Of a DNA stretch of 64,000 nucleotides, positions 1 to 8,369 are shown one piece after another. How positions within the stretch are numbered: position 1 is the stretch's first letter; every line of letters begins with the position of its first letter. Under the pieces are notes generated by a model, which did not search any database, was not told the origin of the DNA, and was given only the letters and a program-made list of their open reading frames with translations. This stretch comes from Paraconexibacter algicola. Lineage in GTDB: Bacteria > Actinomycetota > Thermoleophilia > Solirubrobacterales > Solirubrobacteraceae. The translations under genes were made by a program, and so were the position numbers. The DNA lies in assembly GCF_003044185.1 (NCBI RefSeq), contig NZ_PYYB01000004.1:1-64000 (forward strand), in the 5' to 3' direction.

Positions 1-258
1 ACGAAGTCCGACGTCCGCAACGCCGTGACGATGGTCGAGTCCTGCCTCACCGAGGCGCCGAACAACTGCGACAACCCCGAGGGGCTGCCCACCGGCGTCG
101 CGGTCACCGGCTCCAACGACGGCACCCCCGAGACCTACGTCGTGACGAAGACCTCCAACGGTCGCTCGTTCACGATCACCAAGACGGGCATCGGCGTCTT
201 CGCCCGCACCTGCAACACCTCCGGCGAGGGCGGCTGCAACAGCACCGGCGGCTGGTAG
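1..258 (+). CDS. Type IV pilin, C-terminal end (5' part outside window)
   Basis: The reading frame is open from base 1 and stops with TAG at 256-258, so only the last 85 residues are visible. The segment has the look of the C-terminal globular part of an actinobacterial major type IV pilin: a short helix (KSDVRNAVTMVESC), a two-cysteine pair (C16 and C22 of the fragment) and a further pair near the end (CNTSGEGGC), with Thr/Gly/Asn-rich beta segments. The methylated N-terminal helix is outside the window, so the call rests on composition and on the pilus genes downstream. A strong hairpin follows immediately, as expected for a highly expressed pilin. Confidence 0.6.
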   Translation, partial: TKSDVRNAVTMVESCLTEAPNNCDNPEGLPTGVAVTGSNDGTPETYVVTKTSNGRSFTITKTGIGVFARTCNTSGEGGCNSTGGW

Positions 259-287
259 CCCCACCCCCGACAGGACCGAGTCGCTCC

Positions 288-315
288 ACGGGGCGGGCCG
301 CACGGCCCGCCCCGT
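288..315 (+). terminator. Perfect 13-bp hairpin after the pilin
   Basis: ACGGGGCGGGCCG (288-300) and CGGCCCGCCCCGT (303-315) are exact reverse complements separated by two bases. No U-tract follows, but the stem sits 30 bases after the pilin stop and just before the end of the convergent membrane gene (stop at 317-319). It can therefore serve both genes. Confidence 0.75.
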
Positions 316-316
316 G

Positions 317-1477
317 TCACGTCCGCGGCCGGTACAGCGTGCGCGCCAGCCAGGCGGTCAGCGGCAGCACCCACGCCATGTAGAGCGCGAACAGCCACGG
401 GGCGTCCTCGAGCGTCTGCCCGTAGAAGCGGACGTGCTCGCCCCAGTAGGAGACCGACAGCAGCAGGATCGCCGCGATCGTCAGGCGCGGCACCCCGGGG
501 CGGCGGACCGCCTCCCAGGACAGCAGCGCGAGCACGAACGGCACCGCGTAGTAGTCGATGTTCCAGGTGTCCAGCACGCAGCGCAGCGAGAACAGCAGCG
601 CGAGCAGCAGCAGCGCGTCGTCGCGACGGCGGTCGGGCCGGCGCCACAGCAGCAGCGACAGCGGCAGCGCGACGAGCACGATCAGCGGGTGGGAGATCGT
701 CGACGCCCAGATCGGCACGAAGTAGCGGTCGCCCTGCGGGGTCGGCTCGCGCGAGCCCAGCGGCCAGAAGACGTTGTAGGGGGTCGCGACGCCGTCGCTG
801 CCGGTCTGCAGCGCCGCGTTCTGGCTCACCGACGAGAACGCCTGCGGGCTCGACAGGATTCCCGGGAGCGTCAGCGCGGCCGCGATCACCCCGGCGACGA
901 GCAGGACCCCCAGCCGCCGCGACGGCGTGGCCAGCAGCACCGGTAGGACCGCCAGCAGCGCCCACTGCTTCGTGGCCAGCGCCAGGCCGAGCAGCACCGC
1001 GGACAGGATCCGCCGGTCCCACAGCGCGGCGAGCACCGCCCCGACGCACAGCGCCCCGGCGAGGATCTCCTCCGGGTGACCCCAGTGCAGCGCCCGGAAC
1101 GTCAGCGGGTTGAGGATCGCCAGCGCGGCCACGAGCCACTGCACCGCGGGCCCCTGGCCGACCCGCTCGAGGTGCCGGCGCAGCGCCAGGCCGAGCACGA
1201 TCCCGCCGGCCAGCAAGGGCAGCGCCCCGACGTAGTAGACGACGTCGAGGTCCTCGTAGAGCACGAGCCGCACGAACGGGGCGCGCACGATCAGCGAGAA
1301 GCTGCCCATCAGCGGCTGGATCTGCAGGAAGCCGGAGACGTTCCCGGCGGCGAGCAGGTCGATCGCCTGGCTCGCGTCGGTGAAGTAGTCCAGGCCCGGC
1401 TCCATGCCGATCGCGGCGCGCAGCGTCAGCGCGACCACCGCCAGCACCGCGGTGATCGTCAGGGCGCGGGCCGGCAT
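317..1477 (-). CDS. Polytopic membrane glycosyltransferase, GT87-like (DUF2029 type)
   Basis: About 386 residues with roughly nine to eleven hydrophobic segments and short charged loops. GT-C/GT87-type features include an early acidic loop after the first membrane helix (GMEPGLDYFTDAS), the loop HWGHPEE and the motif LALATKQWALL, typical of enzymes that transfer sugars from polyprenyl-phosphate donors on the outer membrane face. The start is uncertain: ATG at 1555 and 1489 are also in frame. I prefer 1477 because a TATGCT hexamer (read on this strand) ends 7 bases upstream, the spacing seen before many starts here. It is reversed between the pilin and the minor pilins, so pilin glycosylation is possible but is only inference. 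Confidence 0.7.
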   Translation of the reverse strand: MPARALTITAVLAVVALTLRAAIGMEPGLDYFTDASQAIDLLAAGNVSGFLQIQPLMGSFSLIVRAPFVRLVLYEDLDVVYYVGALPLLAGGIVLGLALRRHLERVGQGPAVQWLVAALAILNPLTFRALHWGHPEEILAGALCVGAVLAALWDRRILSAVLLGLALATKQWALLAVLPVLLATPSRRLGVLLVAGVIAAALTLPGILSSPQAFSSVSQNAALQTGSDGVATPYNVFWPLGSREPTPQGDRYFVPIWASTISHPLIVLVALPLSLLLWRRPDRRRDDALLLLALLFSLRCVLDTWNIDYYAVPFVLALLSWEAVRRPGVPRLTIAAILLLSVSYWGEHVRFYGQTLEDAPWLFALYMAWVLPLTAWLARTLYRPRT

Positions 1478-1484
1478 CCCGCGC

Positions 1485-1490
1485 AGCATA
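1485..1490 (-). promoter_or_regulatory. -10-like hexamer TATGCT, leaderless candidate
   Basis: Read on the minus strand, TATGCT lies 7 bases before the ATG at 1477. This spacing places the transcription start at or next to the start codon. Confidence 0.4.
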
Positions 1491-1623
1491 GGCGCCGCGA
1501 CCGGGCGTCCGTCCCGCTGGCCGCACGCCTCCTCACTTCTGGGGATGGCCGGCATCGGCCGCCCGCCGACGTGACTGCGCGCCCCTCAGCCGCCGCCCGC
1601 GGACCGCCGACGCCAGACGTGCC

Positions 1624-1821
1624 ATGGACCGGCCCCTGCCCCTCATGGACGAGGCGGGCTTCACCTTCGTCGAGCTCCTCGTCGTCCTCCTCATCATCGG
1701 TGTCCTCGCGGGCATCGCGATCCCCGCCCTCGTCGGGCAGGAGCACAAGGCGCGCGCCGCCGTGCACACCACCGAGGAGCGGACGAGCCTGCTCGAGTCG
1801 CGGCTCGCGGAGCTGCCATGA
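1624..1821 (+). CDS. Very short type IV prepilin-like protein
   Basis: 65 residues. A short leader ends in DEAG and is followed by FTFVELLVVLLIIGVLAG, an exact class III prepilin signature (G before the cleavage point, F1, E5, then a hydrophobic helix), so the prepilin peptidase at 5612 should process it. After the helix only about 30 charged residues follow (HKARAAVHTTEERTSLLESRLAELP) and there is no globular beta domain. It is much shorter than usual minor pilins. ATG at 1645 gives a shorter leader and is equally possible. The stop overlaps the next start by 4 bases, so it is the first gene of a translationally coupled minor-pilin operon. Confidence 0.75.
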   Translation: MDRPLPLMDEAGFTFVELLVVLLIIGVLAGIAIPALVGQEHKARAAVHTTEERTSLLESRLAELP

Positions 1822-3404
1822 GGCTGCGCGACGAGGAGGCCGGCTTCACGCTCGTGGAGGTCCTCGTCGCCGCCGCGCTGCTCCTCGTCGGCATGCTCGC
1901 CACGCTCTCGATGCTCGACATGGCCCAGGCGGTCACCACCACGAGCAAGACGCGCGAGCAGGCCGTGTCGCTGCAGCGCGAGATCATCGAGGCGGTCCGT
2001 GCGGTCCCGTACGACCAGCTGACGCCCGGCGGGGTCGGACCCGCGGTGCGCGCCTCCGGGTCGCTCACGGACTCCAACCTCGGGTCCGGCGGCTGGACGA
2101 TCCGCCGCCGCGGCGCCACCTACACCGTGGCGGTCGGCGTGTGCGCGGTCGACGACGCGCGCGACGGCACCGGCACCCACGACGGCGGCCAGTTCTGCGC
2201 GACCGGTGCCGGGACGACCAGCAGCGCCACCTGCGGCACCCTCCTGGGGATCAGCGGGGCGATCAGCGGCACGCCCGCCGCCGCCACCGCCGGGGCCGCG
2301 GTCGGGGACTGCGGGATCGACCTGAACCTCGACGGCCAGGTCGACAACCTCACCGAGGCCAGCGTCGGCCTCTGCCTGCTGATCTGCCCGGGGGCCGGGA
2401 CCGACGCGATGCCCTCGGACTACAAGCGCGTCGTCGTGCTCGTGCGCTGGGCGACCGGCGGCGGCAGCCGCTACGCGCTGCAGGCCACCACGATCGCCAA
2501 CCCCGGCATGGCCGCCGCGCCGAGCGTCACGGCGCTGAACGCGGCGGGCAGCGTCCCCGTCACGAGCGCGACCAGCCTCGGCTTCAACGCCACGACCTCC
2601 TCGGCCGCGGCGAGCGCCGCCTGGTACATCGACGGGACCGCGAAGGGGAACGCGGCCGGCGCCGGGACCGCGTGGACGTTCACCTGGCCGCTGGGCACCG
2701 TGTCCTCCGGCAGCACCCCGAACGCCGACGAGGTGCTCGACGGCACCTATCTCGTCGGGGCGAAGTCGTTCGACAAGTTCGGGCAGTTCAGCACCGCCCG
2801 CCAGCTCACCGTCACGGTCAACCGGCGCGCCCCGTACGCGCCGCGCCAGCTCGACGCCGGTCGCAACGGGGCCGTCGTCGACCTCGAGTGGCGCCCCAAC
2901 GCCGAGCGCGACGTCGAGGGGTACCGGGTCTACCGCCGTCCCGCCGTCGGCGCGCCCGTGCTCGTCTGCGGCCCGGTCACGACCACGACCTGCCAGGACA
3001 CCGCGCCGCCCGCGCTCCCCACCCTCAGCTACTACGTCGCTGCGCTGGACCGCACGACCGGCGGCGCGGTCCGCGAGGGCGCCGCCTCCGCCGACGCGGT
3101 CGTCGTCACCGGCAACCGCGCCCCGAACCCACCGACCGGCCTGACCCTGTCGGTCAGCGCCGGCAACCGCGTGCTCAGCTGGACCGCGCCCGCGGTCGCC
3201 GACCCGGACCTCGGCGACTCGATCGCCTACTACCGGATCTACCGCGACGGGGCGCTCGTCGCCGACCGCTACGACCGCACCGCCACCGGCACCGAGCTGA
3301 CCTACACCGACACGCAGTCCGGTGGCGTCGCGCACAGCTACCGGATCACCGCGGTCGACCAGTACATGGCCGAGAGCACGATCGTCGGACCGGTGTCGGG
3401 ATGA
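1818..3404 (+). CDS. Large minor prepilin with fibronectin type III-like repeats (PilV-like)
   Basis: 528 residues. The leader ends in DEEAG, followed by FTLVEVLVAAALLLVGML, a canonical prepilin N-terminus. The pilin part (to about residue 230) contains cysteine-bearing loops. Beyond that come three beta-sandwich-like stretches. The last two look like fibronectin type III domains, with VDLEWRPNAERDVEGYRVYRR and VLSWTAPAVADPDLGDSIAYYRIYRDG around residues 350-375 and 455-485. Such extended minor pilins can act as tip adhesins; that role is inferred. It overlaps both neighbours by 4 bases. Confidence 0.8.
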   Translation: MRLRDEEAGFTLVEVLVAAALLLVGMLATLSMLDMAQAVTTTSKTREQAVSLQREIIEAVRAVPYDQLTPGGVGPAVRASGSLTDSNLGSGGWTIRRRGATYTVAVGVCAVDDARDGTGTHDGGQFCATGAGTTSSATCGTLLGISGAISGTPAAATAGAAVGDCGIDLNLDGQVDNLTEASVGLCLLICPGAGTDAMPSDYKRVVVLVRWATGGGSRYALQATTIANPGMAAAPSVTALNAAGSVPVTSATSLGFNATTSSAAASAAWYIDGTAKGNAAGAGTAWTFTWPLGTVSSGSTPNADEVLDGTYLVGAKSFDKFGQFSTARQLTVTVNRRAPYAPRQLDAGRNGAVVDLEWRPNAERDVEGYRVYRRPAVGAPVLVCGPVTTTTCQDTAPPALPTLSYYVAALDRTTGGAVREGAASADAVVVTGNRAPNPPTGLTLSVSAGNRVLSWTAPAVADPDLGDSIAYYRIYRDGALVADRYDRTATGTELTYTDTQSGGVAHSYRITAVDQYMAESTIVGPVSG

Positions 3405-4306
3405 GCGCCGCGGCGACCGTCCGGGCGCGCCTGGCCGCCGAGCGCGGCGAGATGTCGCTCACCGGGCTGCTGGTGGCGATCGTGATCTTCGCGTTCATCC
3501 TCACCGCGACGCTCACGACCTACGACTCCTACTCGCGCGGCCAGCGGCAGACCTCCGACGTCATCGACGCGCAGCAGGCGGCGCGCGCCGCGATCGACCG
3601 GCTCGCCCGCGACCTGCGCAACCTCTCCAGCCCGACCCCCGACCAGCCGCAGGCGTTCGACGCCGCCGGGCCCTACGACCTCGTCTTCAAGACCGTCGAC
3701 CCCAACGGGCCGAACGCCGGCAGCAACGCCCTGAACGTCAAGCGGATGCGCTACTGCCTGGACGTCGCCAAGCCCGAGGCGGCACGGCTCGTCGCGCAGA
3801 CGCAGACGTGGACGACCGCGACGCCGCCCGCGGTGCCCTCCACGACCGCCTGCCCCGGCAGCGGCTGGCCGCAGACCACGGTCCTGGCCACCGCGCTGGT
3901 GAACCGCGCCGGCGGCCGCGACCGGCCCGTCTTCCTCGTCAACTCGACCGACCTCACCGCGATCAGCGCGGTCCACGCGGAGCTCTTCGTGGACCTCGAC
4001 ACCGCCCGCAACCCCCCGGAGACCACCATGAGCACCGGCGTCTTCCTGCGCAACCAGAACCGCCGCCCGACCGCGGCGTTCACCGCCACCCCGAGCGCCC
4101 AGGGGATCCTCCTCAACGGCTCGACGTCCTCCGACCCGGAGGGCGAGTCGCTCACGTACCGCTGGTACGACAACGGCGCGCTCGTCGGCACCGGGATCAC
4201 CTTCACCGCGCCCGCCGCCGCCGGGACCTCGCACACGATCCAGCTGCGCGTCAGCGACCCTGCCGGCCTCGAGGGCGTCTCCGCCACGCAGGCGGTGGTC
4301 GCATGA
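3401..4306 (+). CDS. Minor prepilin-like protein, PilW/GspJ position, with PKD-like C-terminus
   Basis: 301 residues. The N-terminus AERGEMSLTGLLVAIVIFAFIL has the membrane helix of a prepilin but lacks the usual Gly at -1 and Glu at +5, so processing may be different or absent. A helix with QQAARAAIDRLARDLRNL follows, as in PilW/GspJ proteins. The middle is a cysteine-containing pilin-like domain. The last 80 residues (from NRRPTAAFTATP, with SSDPEGESLTYRWYDNG) resemble a PKD or related Ig-like domain. Position three in the minor-pilin operon supports the role; start and stop overlap the neighbours by 4 bases. Confidence 0.7.
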   Translation: MSAAATVRARLAAERGEMSLTGLLVAIVIFAFILTATLTTYDSYSRGQRQTSDVIDAQQAARAAIDRLARDLRNLSSPTPDQPQAFDAAGPYDLVFKTVDPNGPNAGSNALNVKRMRYCLDVAKPEAARLVAQTQTWTTATPPAVPSTTACPGSGWPQTTVLATALVNRAGGRDRPVFLVNSTDLTAISAVHAELFVDLDTARNPPETTMSTGVFLRNQNRRPTAAFTATPSAQGILLNGSTSSDPEGESLTYRWYDNGALVGTGITFTAPAAAGTSHTIQLRVSDPAGLEGVSATQAVVA

Positions 4307-5547
4307 CCCGCCGGCTGCGACGGCGCCTGGGCGCCGAGGACGGCACCGCGATCGTCACCGCGATCGTGCTGCTCGCCGTCATGGTCGGGATCGGCCTGGC
4401 GACGATGTCGTCGGTCGACGTGCAGAGCGCCGAGTCCGGGGCGACCCGGCAGCGCGAGTCCTCGTTCAACCTCGCCGAGGCGGCGATGTCCGCGCAGATC
4501 TTCCAGCTCGCCCGGGACTGGCCGGGCGGCGGGTCGGCGGTGAACCCGTACCCGGTCTGCACGCGGACCAGCACGGCCGCGCGGTGCCCCGACTCCGCGC
4601 AGCTGCTGTCGCTGTTCACCTCCCCGGACATCGACGCGGGCACCCAGTGGTCCACGACCGTGCGCGACAACGTCAGCCCGGACAACGCGAGCTTCTACTC
4701 CGACCAGCTCGCGCAGACCGCGCCGCAGTACGACGCCAACGGCGACGGCCAGCTGTGGGTCCGCGCGCAGGCGACCGCCCGCGGGCGCACCCGCACGCTC
4801 GTCGCGCTCGTGCGCGCCCAGCAGCAGGCCGAGGACCTGCCGCGCGGCGCGCTCATCACCGGGCGGCTGGACATCTCCAACAACGGCCGCAAGGTCCTCA
4901 TCGACGCGCAGGGCGGCTCCTCCCAGAGCGGCCTCGTCGCGGTCCGCTGCGTCCCGGCGCTGCTGGAGCTCACCCCGTGCCTGGGCCACAAGCTCAGCGG
5001 CGGCGTGCTCGGCACCGCGCTCGCCACCCTCAACGGGCTGCTGAGCTTCCAGATCAGCCCGAACATCACGCAGACCGGGTACGCCAACACGCCCGCGATG
5101 AGCGCCGAGGGCCGCGTCCGGCTGAAGGCGACCGCGATCGCCAACGGCACCTACTACGCGTCCGGCTGCCCGTCGGCCGCCGGCCTGACCGGCGCGATCG
5201 TCTACATCGAGAACGGCACCTGCTCGTACACCGCCAACACCCAGTTCAACTCGCCGAGCGCCCCGGGCATGGTCCTCATCGCCCGCGGCTCGCTGTATCT
5301 CGGCGGGACCACGAACTTCTACGGCATCCTCTACCACGCCAACGAGGACGGGAGCACCGGGCAGATCATGCAGACCCAGGGCAACGCGACGGTCACCGGG
5401 GGCGTCCTCGTGGACGGCATGGCGACGACCGTCGTCGGCTCCTCCAAGCTGAACATCCGGCTCGACACCGGGGCGTTCGACCGCGTGCAGTCCTACGGCT
5501 CGGCGGGCATCGTCCAGAACACCTGGCGGGAGATCAAGGGCACCTGA
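4303..5547 (+). CDS. PilX-like minor pilus assembly protein
   Basis: 414 residues. The N-terminus (AEDGTAIVTAIVLLAVMVGIGLATMS) matches the PilX N-terminal pattern of a short charged leader, a small hydrophobic helix without Glu5, then a long polar helix (ATRQRESSFNLAEAAMSAQIF). The large C-terminal region is Asn/Gly/Thr-rich, with several cysteine pairs and repeated beta segments (NGTYYASGC, IVYIENGTCSY). It would join the other minor pilins in a priming complex at the pilus tip; this is family knowledge. It is the last gene of the minor-pilin operon and a hairpin follows. Confidence 0.7.
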   Translation: MTRRLRRRLGAEDGTAIVTAIVLLAVMVGIGLATMSSVDVQSAESGATRQRESSFNLAEAAMSAQIFQLARDWPGGGSAVNPYPVCTRTSTAARCPDSAQLLSLFTSPDIDAGTQWSTTVRDNVSPDNASFYSDQLAQTAPQYDANGDGQLWVRAQATARGRTRTLVALVRAQQQAEDLPRGALITGRLDISNNGRKVLIDAQGGSSQSGLVAVRCVPALLELTPCLGHKLSGGVLGTALATLNGLLSFQISPNITQTGYANTPAMSAEGRVRLKATAIANGTYYASGCPSAAGLTGAIVYIENGTCSYTANTQFNSPSAPGMVLIARGSLYLGGTTNFYGILYHANEDGSTGQIMQTQGNATVTGGVLVDGMATTVVGSSKLNIRLDTGAFDRVQSYGSAGIVQNTWREIKGT

Positions 5548-5557
5548 CCGCCGCGGC

Positions 5558-5589
5558 ACGGACCCCCGGCCGCTCAAGCCGGGGTCCGT
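5558..5589 (+). terminator. Hairpin after minor-pilin operon
   Basis: ACGGACCCCCGGC and GCCGGGGTCCGT form a 12-bp stem with one bulged C around a CGCTCAA loop. It sits 10 bases after the PilX-like stop and before the prepilin peptidase. Confidence 0.6.
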
Positions 5590-5611
5590 CCGGGCCGATG
5601 CTCCGGGCGTC

Positions 5612-6367
5612 ATGATCGCCGTCGCGCTCCTCGCCCTCGTCCTCGGCCTCGCGGTCGGGTCGTTCCTCAACGTGGTCATCCACCGGCTCCCCCGCAAGGA
5701 GTCGCTGGTGCACCCGCCGTCGCGGTGCCCGGGGTGCGAGCAGCCCGTCCGCCCGTACGACAACGTGCCCGTGCTGTCGTGGCTCGTGCTGCGGGGCCGC
5801 TGCCGCCACTGCGCGGAGCCGATCAGCCGCCGTTACCCGCTGGTCGAGGCGCTCACCGGCCTGCTCTACGCCGCCGTCGTCCTCGCCCGCTGGGACGAGC
5901 CGGTCGACGTCGCGCTCGGCATCGCGCTCGTGACGCTGCTCGTCCCGATGACGTTCATCGACCTCGACACGCGCACGATCCCCAACGTGCTGCTCGCGCC
6001 GTTCGCCGTCCTCGCCCCGGTGATCGCGCTCGCGCTCGACCCGGACCTGCTCCCGGAGCTGCTGCTCTCCGGGGCGGGCGCGTTCGCGGCGTTCCTGCTC
6101 GTGGCGCTCGCCTCCCCGAAGGGCATGGGGATGGGGGACGTGAAGCTCGTCGGCGTCCTGGGCCTGTACCTCGGCCGCGCGGTCGCCCCCGCGATCTTCG
6201 CGGGGCTGATCGCGGGCGTGCTCGTCGGCGCCGTGATCATGGGCCGCCTCGGCGCGCAGGCGGGCCGCAAGGTCGCCGTGCCGTTCGGCCCGTTCCTCGC
6301 GCTCGGGGCGGTGCTCGCCCTGTTCGTCGGCGAGGACCTCGTCGACTCCTACGTCGACACGTTCTAG
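5612..6367 (+). CDS. pilD: Type IV prepilin peptidase / N-methyltransferase (A24A family)
   Basis: 251 residues, a membrane enzyme that removes the prepilin leader and methylates the new N-terminus. The cytoplasmic loop carries two zinc-binding pairs, CPGC (39-42) and CRHC (64-67), within the N-terminal methylase-type domain. The aspartyl protease signature is complete: FIDLDTRTIP (115-124) and GMGMGD (171-176, the GxGD motif). About seven hydrophobic segments are visible. It starts just after the minor-pilin operon terminator and ends before another hairpin, so it may be transcribed alone. The substrates would be the pilins at 1-258 and 1624-4306. Confidence 0.93.
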   Translation: MIAVALLALVLGLAVGSFLNVVIHRLPRKESLVHPPSRCPGCEQPVRPYDNVPVLSWLVLRGRCRHCAEPISRRYPLVEALTGLLYAAVVLARWDEPVDVALGIALVTLLVPMTFIDLDTRTIPNVLLAPFAVLAPVIALALDPDLLPELLLSGAGAFAAFLLVALASPKGMGMGDVKLVGVLGLYLGRAVAPAIFAGLIAGVLVGAVIMGRLGAQAGRKVAVPFGPFLALGAVLALFVGEDLVDSYVDTF

Positions 6368-6373
6368 CGCGCC

Positions 6374-6404
6374 GCGTCGGCGTCCACGATCTCGCCGCCG
6401 ACGC
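6374..6404 (+). terminator. Hairpin after the prepilin peptidase
   Basis: GCGTCGGCG (6374-6382) and CGCCGACGC (6396-6404) form a 9-bp stem seven bases past the TAG stop. The remaining bases to the pilM start (6405-6495) show no clear promoter hexamer. Confidence 0.55.
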
Positions 6405-6495
6405 TCAAGTCTGAAGCCCGTCTGGACGAAGAGGGGAGTGGAGGCGCCCCCCGCTCGAACCGCGAGCCGGACGGGCCGATCCGCCCCCCGAGACC

Positions 6496-7551
6496 ATGGC
6501 CAAGAAGCCCGCAACCATCGTCGGACTGGAGCTCGAGCCGAGCGGCGTCACCGCCGTCGCGGTCACCGGCTCCGGCCGCCTCGAGATCAAGCACGCCGCG
6601 ACCGCCCCGCTGGACCCCGGCGTCATCCGGGACGGGGAGGTCGCCGAGGTCGACGCGCTCGCCGACGCGCTGCGCCGCCTCTGGCAGGACGAGAAGGGCC
6701 TGGACAAGCGCGTCCGGGTCGGCATCGCCAACCAGAAGATCGTCGTGCGGATCATCGAGCTGCCGGTCATCGAGGACCCCAAGGAGCTCGCCCAGGCCGT
6801 CCGCTTCCAGGCCCAGGACCAGATCCCGATGCCGCTCGACAGCGCCGTCCTGGACTTCCAGACGCTCGGGATCGTCGACACCGACCAGGGCCGCCGCCAG
6901 CGCATCGTCCTCGTCGCCGCCCGGCGCGACATGATCGACCGCGTCCTCGCCGCCACCCGCGCGGCGGGCCTGCGCCCCGAGGGCATCGACCTCTCCGCGT
7001 TCGGCATGGTCCGGGCGCTGCAGCCGACCGCGCTCGCCGCCGGTGCCGGCCCCGACGACGTCGTCCTCTACGTGTCGATCGGCGGCCTCACGAACATCGC
7101 GGTCGCCCAGGGCCGCACCTGCACCTTCACGCGCGTCGTCGGCGCCGGGCTCGAGCAGCTCGCCGTCGAGCTGGCCGAGCGGCGCCGCCTGACGCTGGAC
7201 CAGGCGCGCGCCTGGTTCACCCAGGTCGGCCTCGAGCAGCCGCTCGAGCTGCTCGACGGGGACCCCGAGATCGTCGCGGAGACCCGCGCGCTGCTCGACG
7301 AGGGCACCCGCCGGATCGCCGGGGAGGTCCGCAACAGCGTCGACTTCCACCACATGCAGGGCAGCTCCGGGCCGGTCACGCACTGCGTGCTCACCGGTCC
7401 GGCGGCCGACGTCCCCGGCTTCGTCGCCGCGTTCGCGGTCGAGCTGGGCCTGCCCGTCCACCCCGGCGCCGTGGCCGGCGCGCCCCTGGGCCTCGACGCC
7501 CGGATGGCCGTCGCCGCGGGCCTCGCGATCCCGGAGGCCCAGGCCGCATGA
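6496..7551 (+). CDS. pilM: Type IV pilus assembly protein PilM (actin-like ATPase)
   Basis: 351 residues, the family length. The N-terminus IVGLELEPSGVTAVAV is the phosphate-1 strand of the actin/FtsA fold. IELPVIEDPKELAQAVRFQAQDQIPMPLD is the PilM-specific segment that precedes the 1C subdomain, and YVSIGGLTNIAVAQG and HCVLTGPAADVPGF mark the second nucleotide-binding half. PilM is cytoplasmic and binds the N-terminal tail of PilN, linking the ATPase ring to the membrane PilNO complex. It is followed by pilN with a 4-base ATGA overlap. Confidence 0.93.
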   Translation: MAKKPATIVGLELEPSGVTAVAVTGSGRLEIKHAATAPLDPGVIRDGEVAEVDALADALRRLWQDEKGLDKRVRVGIANQKIVVRIIELPVIEDPKELAQAVRFQAQDQIPMPLDSAVLDFQTLGIVDTDQGRRQRIVLVAARRDMIDRVLAATRAAGLRPEGIDLSAFGMVRALQPTALAAGAGPDDVVLYVSIGGLTNIAVAQGRTCTFTRVVGAGLEQLAVELAERRRLTLDQARAWFTQVGLEQPLELLDGDPEIVAETRALLDEGTRRIAGEVRNSVDFHHMQGSSGPVTHCVLTGPAADVPGFVAAFAVELGLPVHPGAVAGAPLGLDARMAVAAGLAIPEAQAA

Positions 7552-8369
7552 AGGCCGTCAACCTCATCCCGCTCGAGGAGCGCCGCGGCGCCGGCGGTGC
7601 CGCCGGCCGGTCCGGCGGCGCGGTCTACGTGCTGCTCGGCGCGCTCGCGATGGTCGTCATCGCGCTCGCGACGCTCACGCTCACCGGCAAGCGCATCGAC
7701 GACCGCAAGGCCGAGCTCGCGTCCGTGCAGCAGCAGGTCGCCGCCGAGCAGGCCCGCGCCGCGGAGCTGCAGGCCTACGCGACGTTCCGGGCGCTGCGCG
7801 AGGCGCGCGTCCAGACGGTCACGAGCCTCGCCAACAGCCGCTTCGACTGGGGTGCCGCGCTGCACGAGGTCTCCCGTGTCGTCCCGCGCGACGTCTGGCT
7901 GACCCAGCTGAACGCGACGGCCGCGCCCGGCGTCGCGGCCGGCGGCGGCGGGACCGGGGCGAGCACGCTGCGCAGCGCGCTCGCGGTCCCGGCGATCGAG
8001 CTGACCGGCTGCACCACGAGCCAGCCGGGGGTCGCCCGCGCGATGGCCGCCTTCCGCCGCATCGACGGCGTGCAGCGCGTGACGCTCGCGAGCTCCGAGA
8101 AGGGCGACGCCGCCCAGGCGGGCTCCTCCGGCAGCGGCGACTGCCGCCAGGGCCGCGACACCTTCCCGCAGTTCTCGATGGTGCTGTTCTTCGACCCGCC
8201 GGCCGGGGGCGTCGCCCCCGCCACGCCCGGGACCGCGACGGCCGCCCCGGCGGCGGTCACCGGCCCGACCGGCGCCACCGGCGCCGCCCCGTCCACGGCG
8301 ACCGCGCAGCTGCAGGGCAGCCAGGCCGCCAAGGACGCCGCACTCGCCACGCAGGAGGAGGACCGGTGA
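7548..8369 (+). CDS. pilN: Type IV pilus assembly protein PilN
   Basis: 273 residues. It opens with MKAVNLIPLEERRG, matching the conserved INLLP-type tail of PilN that docks into PilM. One membrane helix follows (VYVLLGALAMVVIALATLTL, about 23-42), then a coiled coil (DDRKAELASVQQQVAAEQARAAELQAY) and a ferredoxin-like domain (WGAALHEVSRVVPRDVWLTQL). The C-terminal 50 residues are Ala/Thr/Pro-rich and longer than usual. Overlaps with pilM and pilO show tight coupling. Confidence 0.9.
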   Translation: MKAVNLIPLEERRGAGGAAGRSGGAVYVLLGALAMVVIALATLTLTGKRIDDRKAELASVQQQVAAEQARAAELQAYATFRALREARVQTVTSLANSRFDWGAALHEVSRVVPRDVWLTQLNATAAPGVAAGGGGTGASTLRSALAVPAIELTGCTTSQPGVARAMAAFRRIDGVQRVTLASSEKGDAAQAGSSGSGDCRQGRDTFPQFSMVLFFDPPAGGVAPATPGTATAAPAAVTGPTGATGAAPSTATAQLQGSQAAKDAALATQEEDR

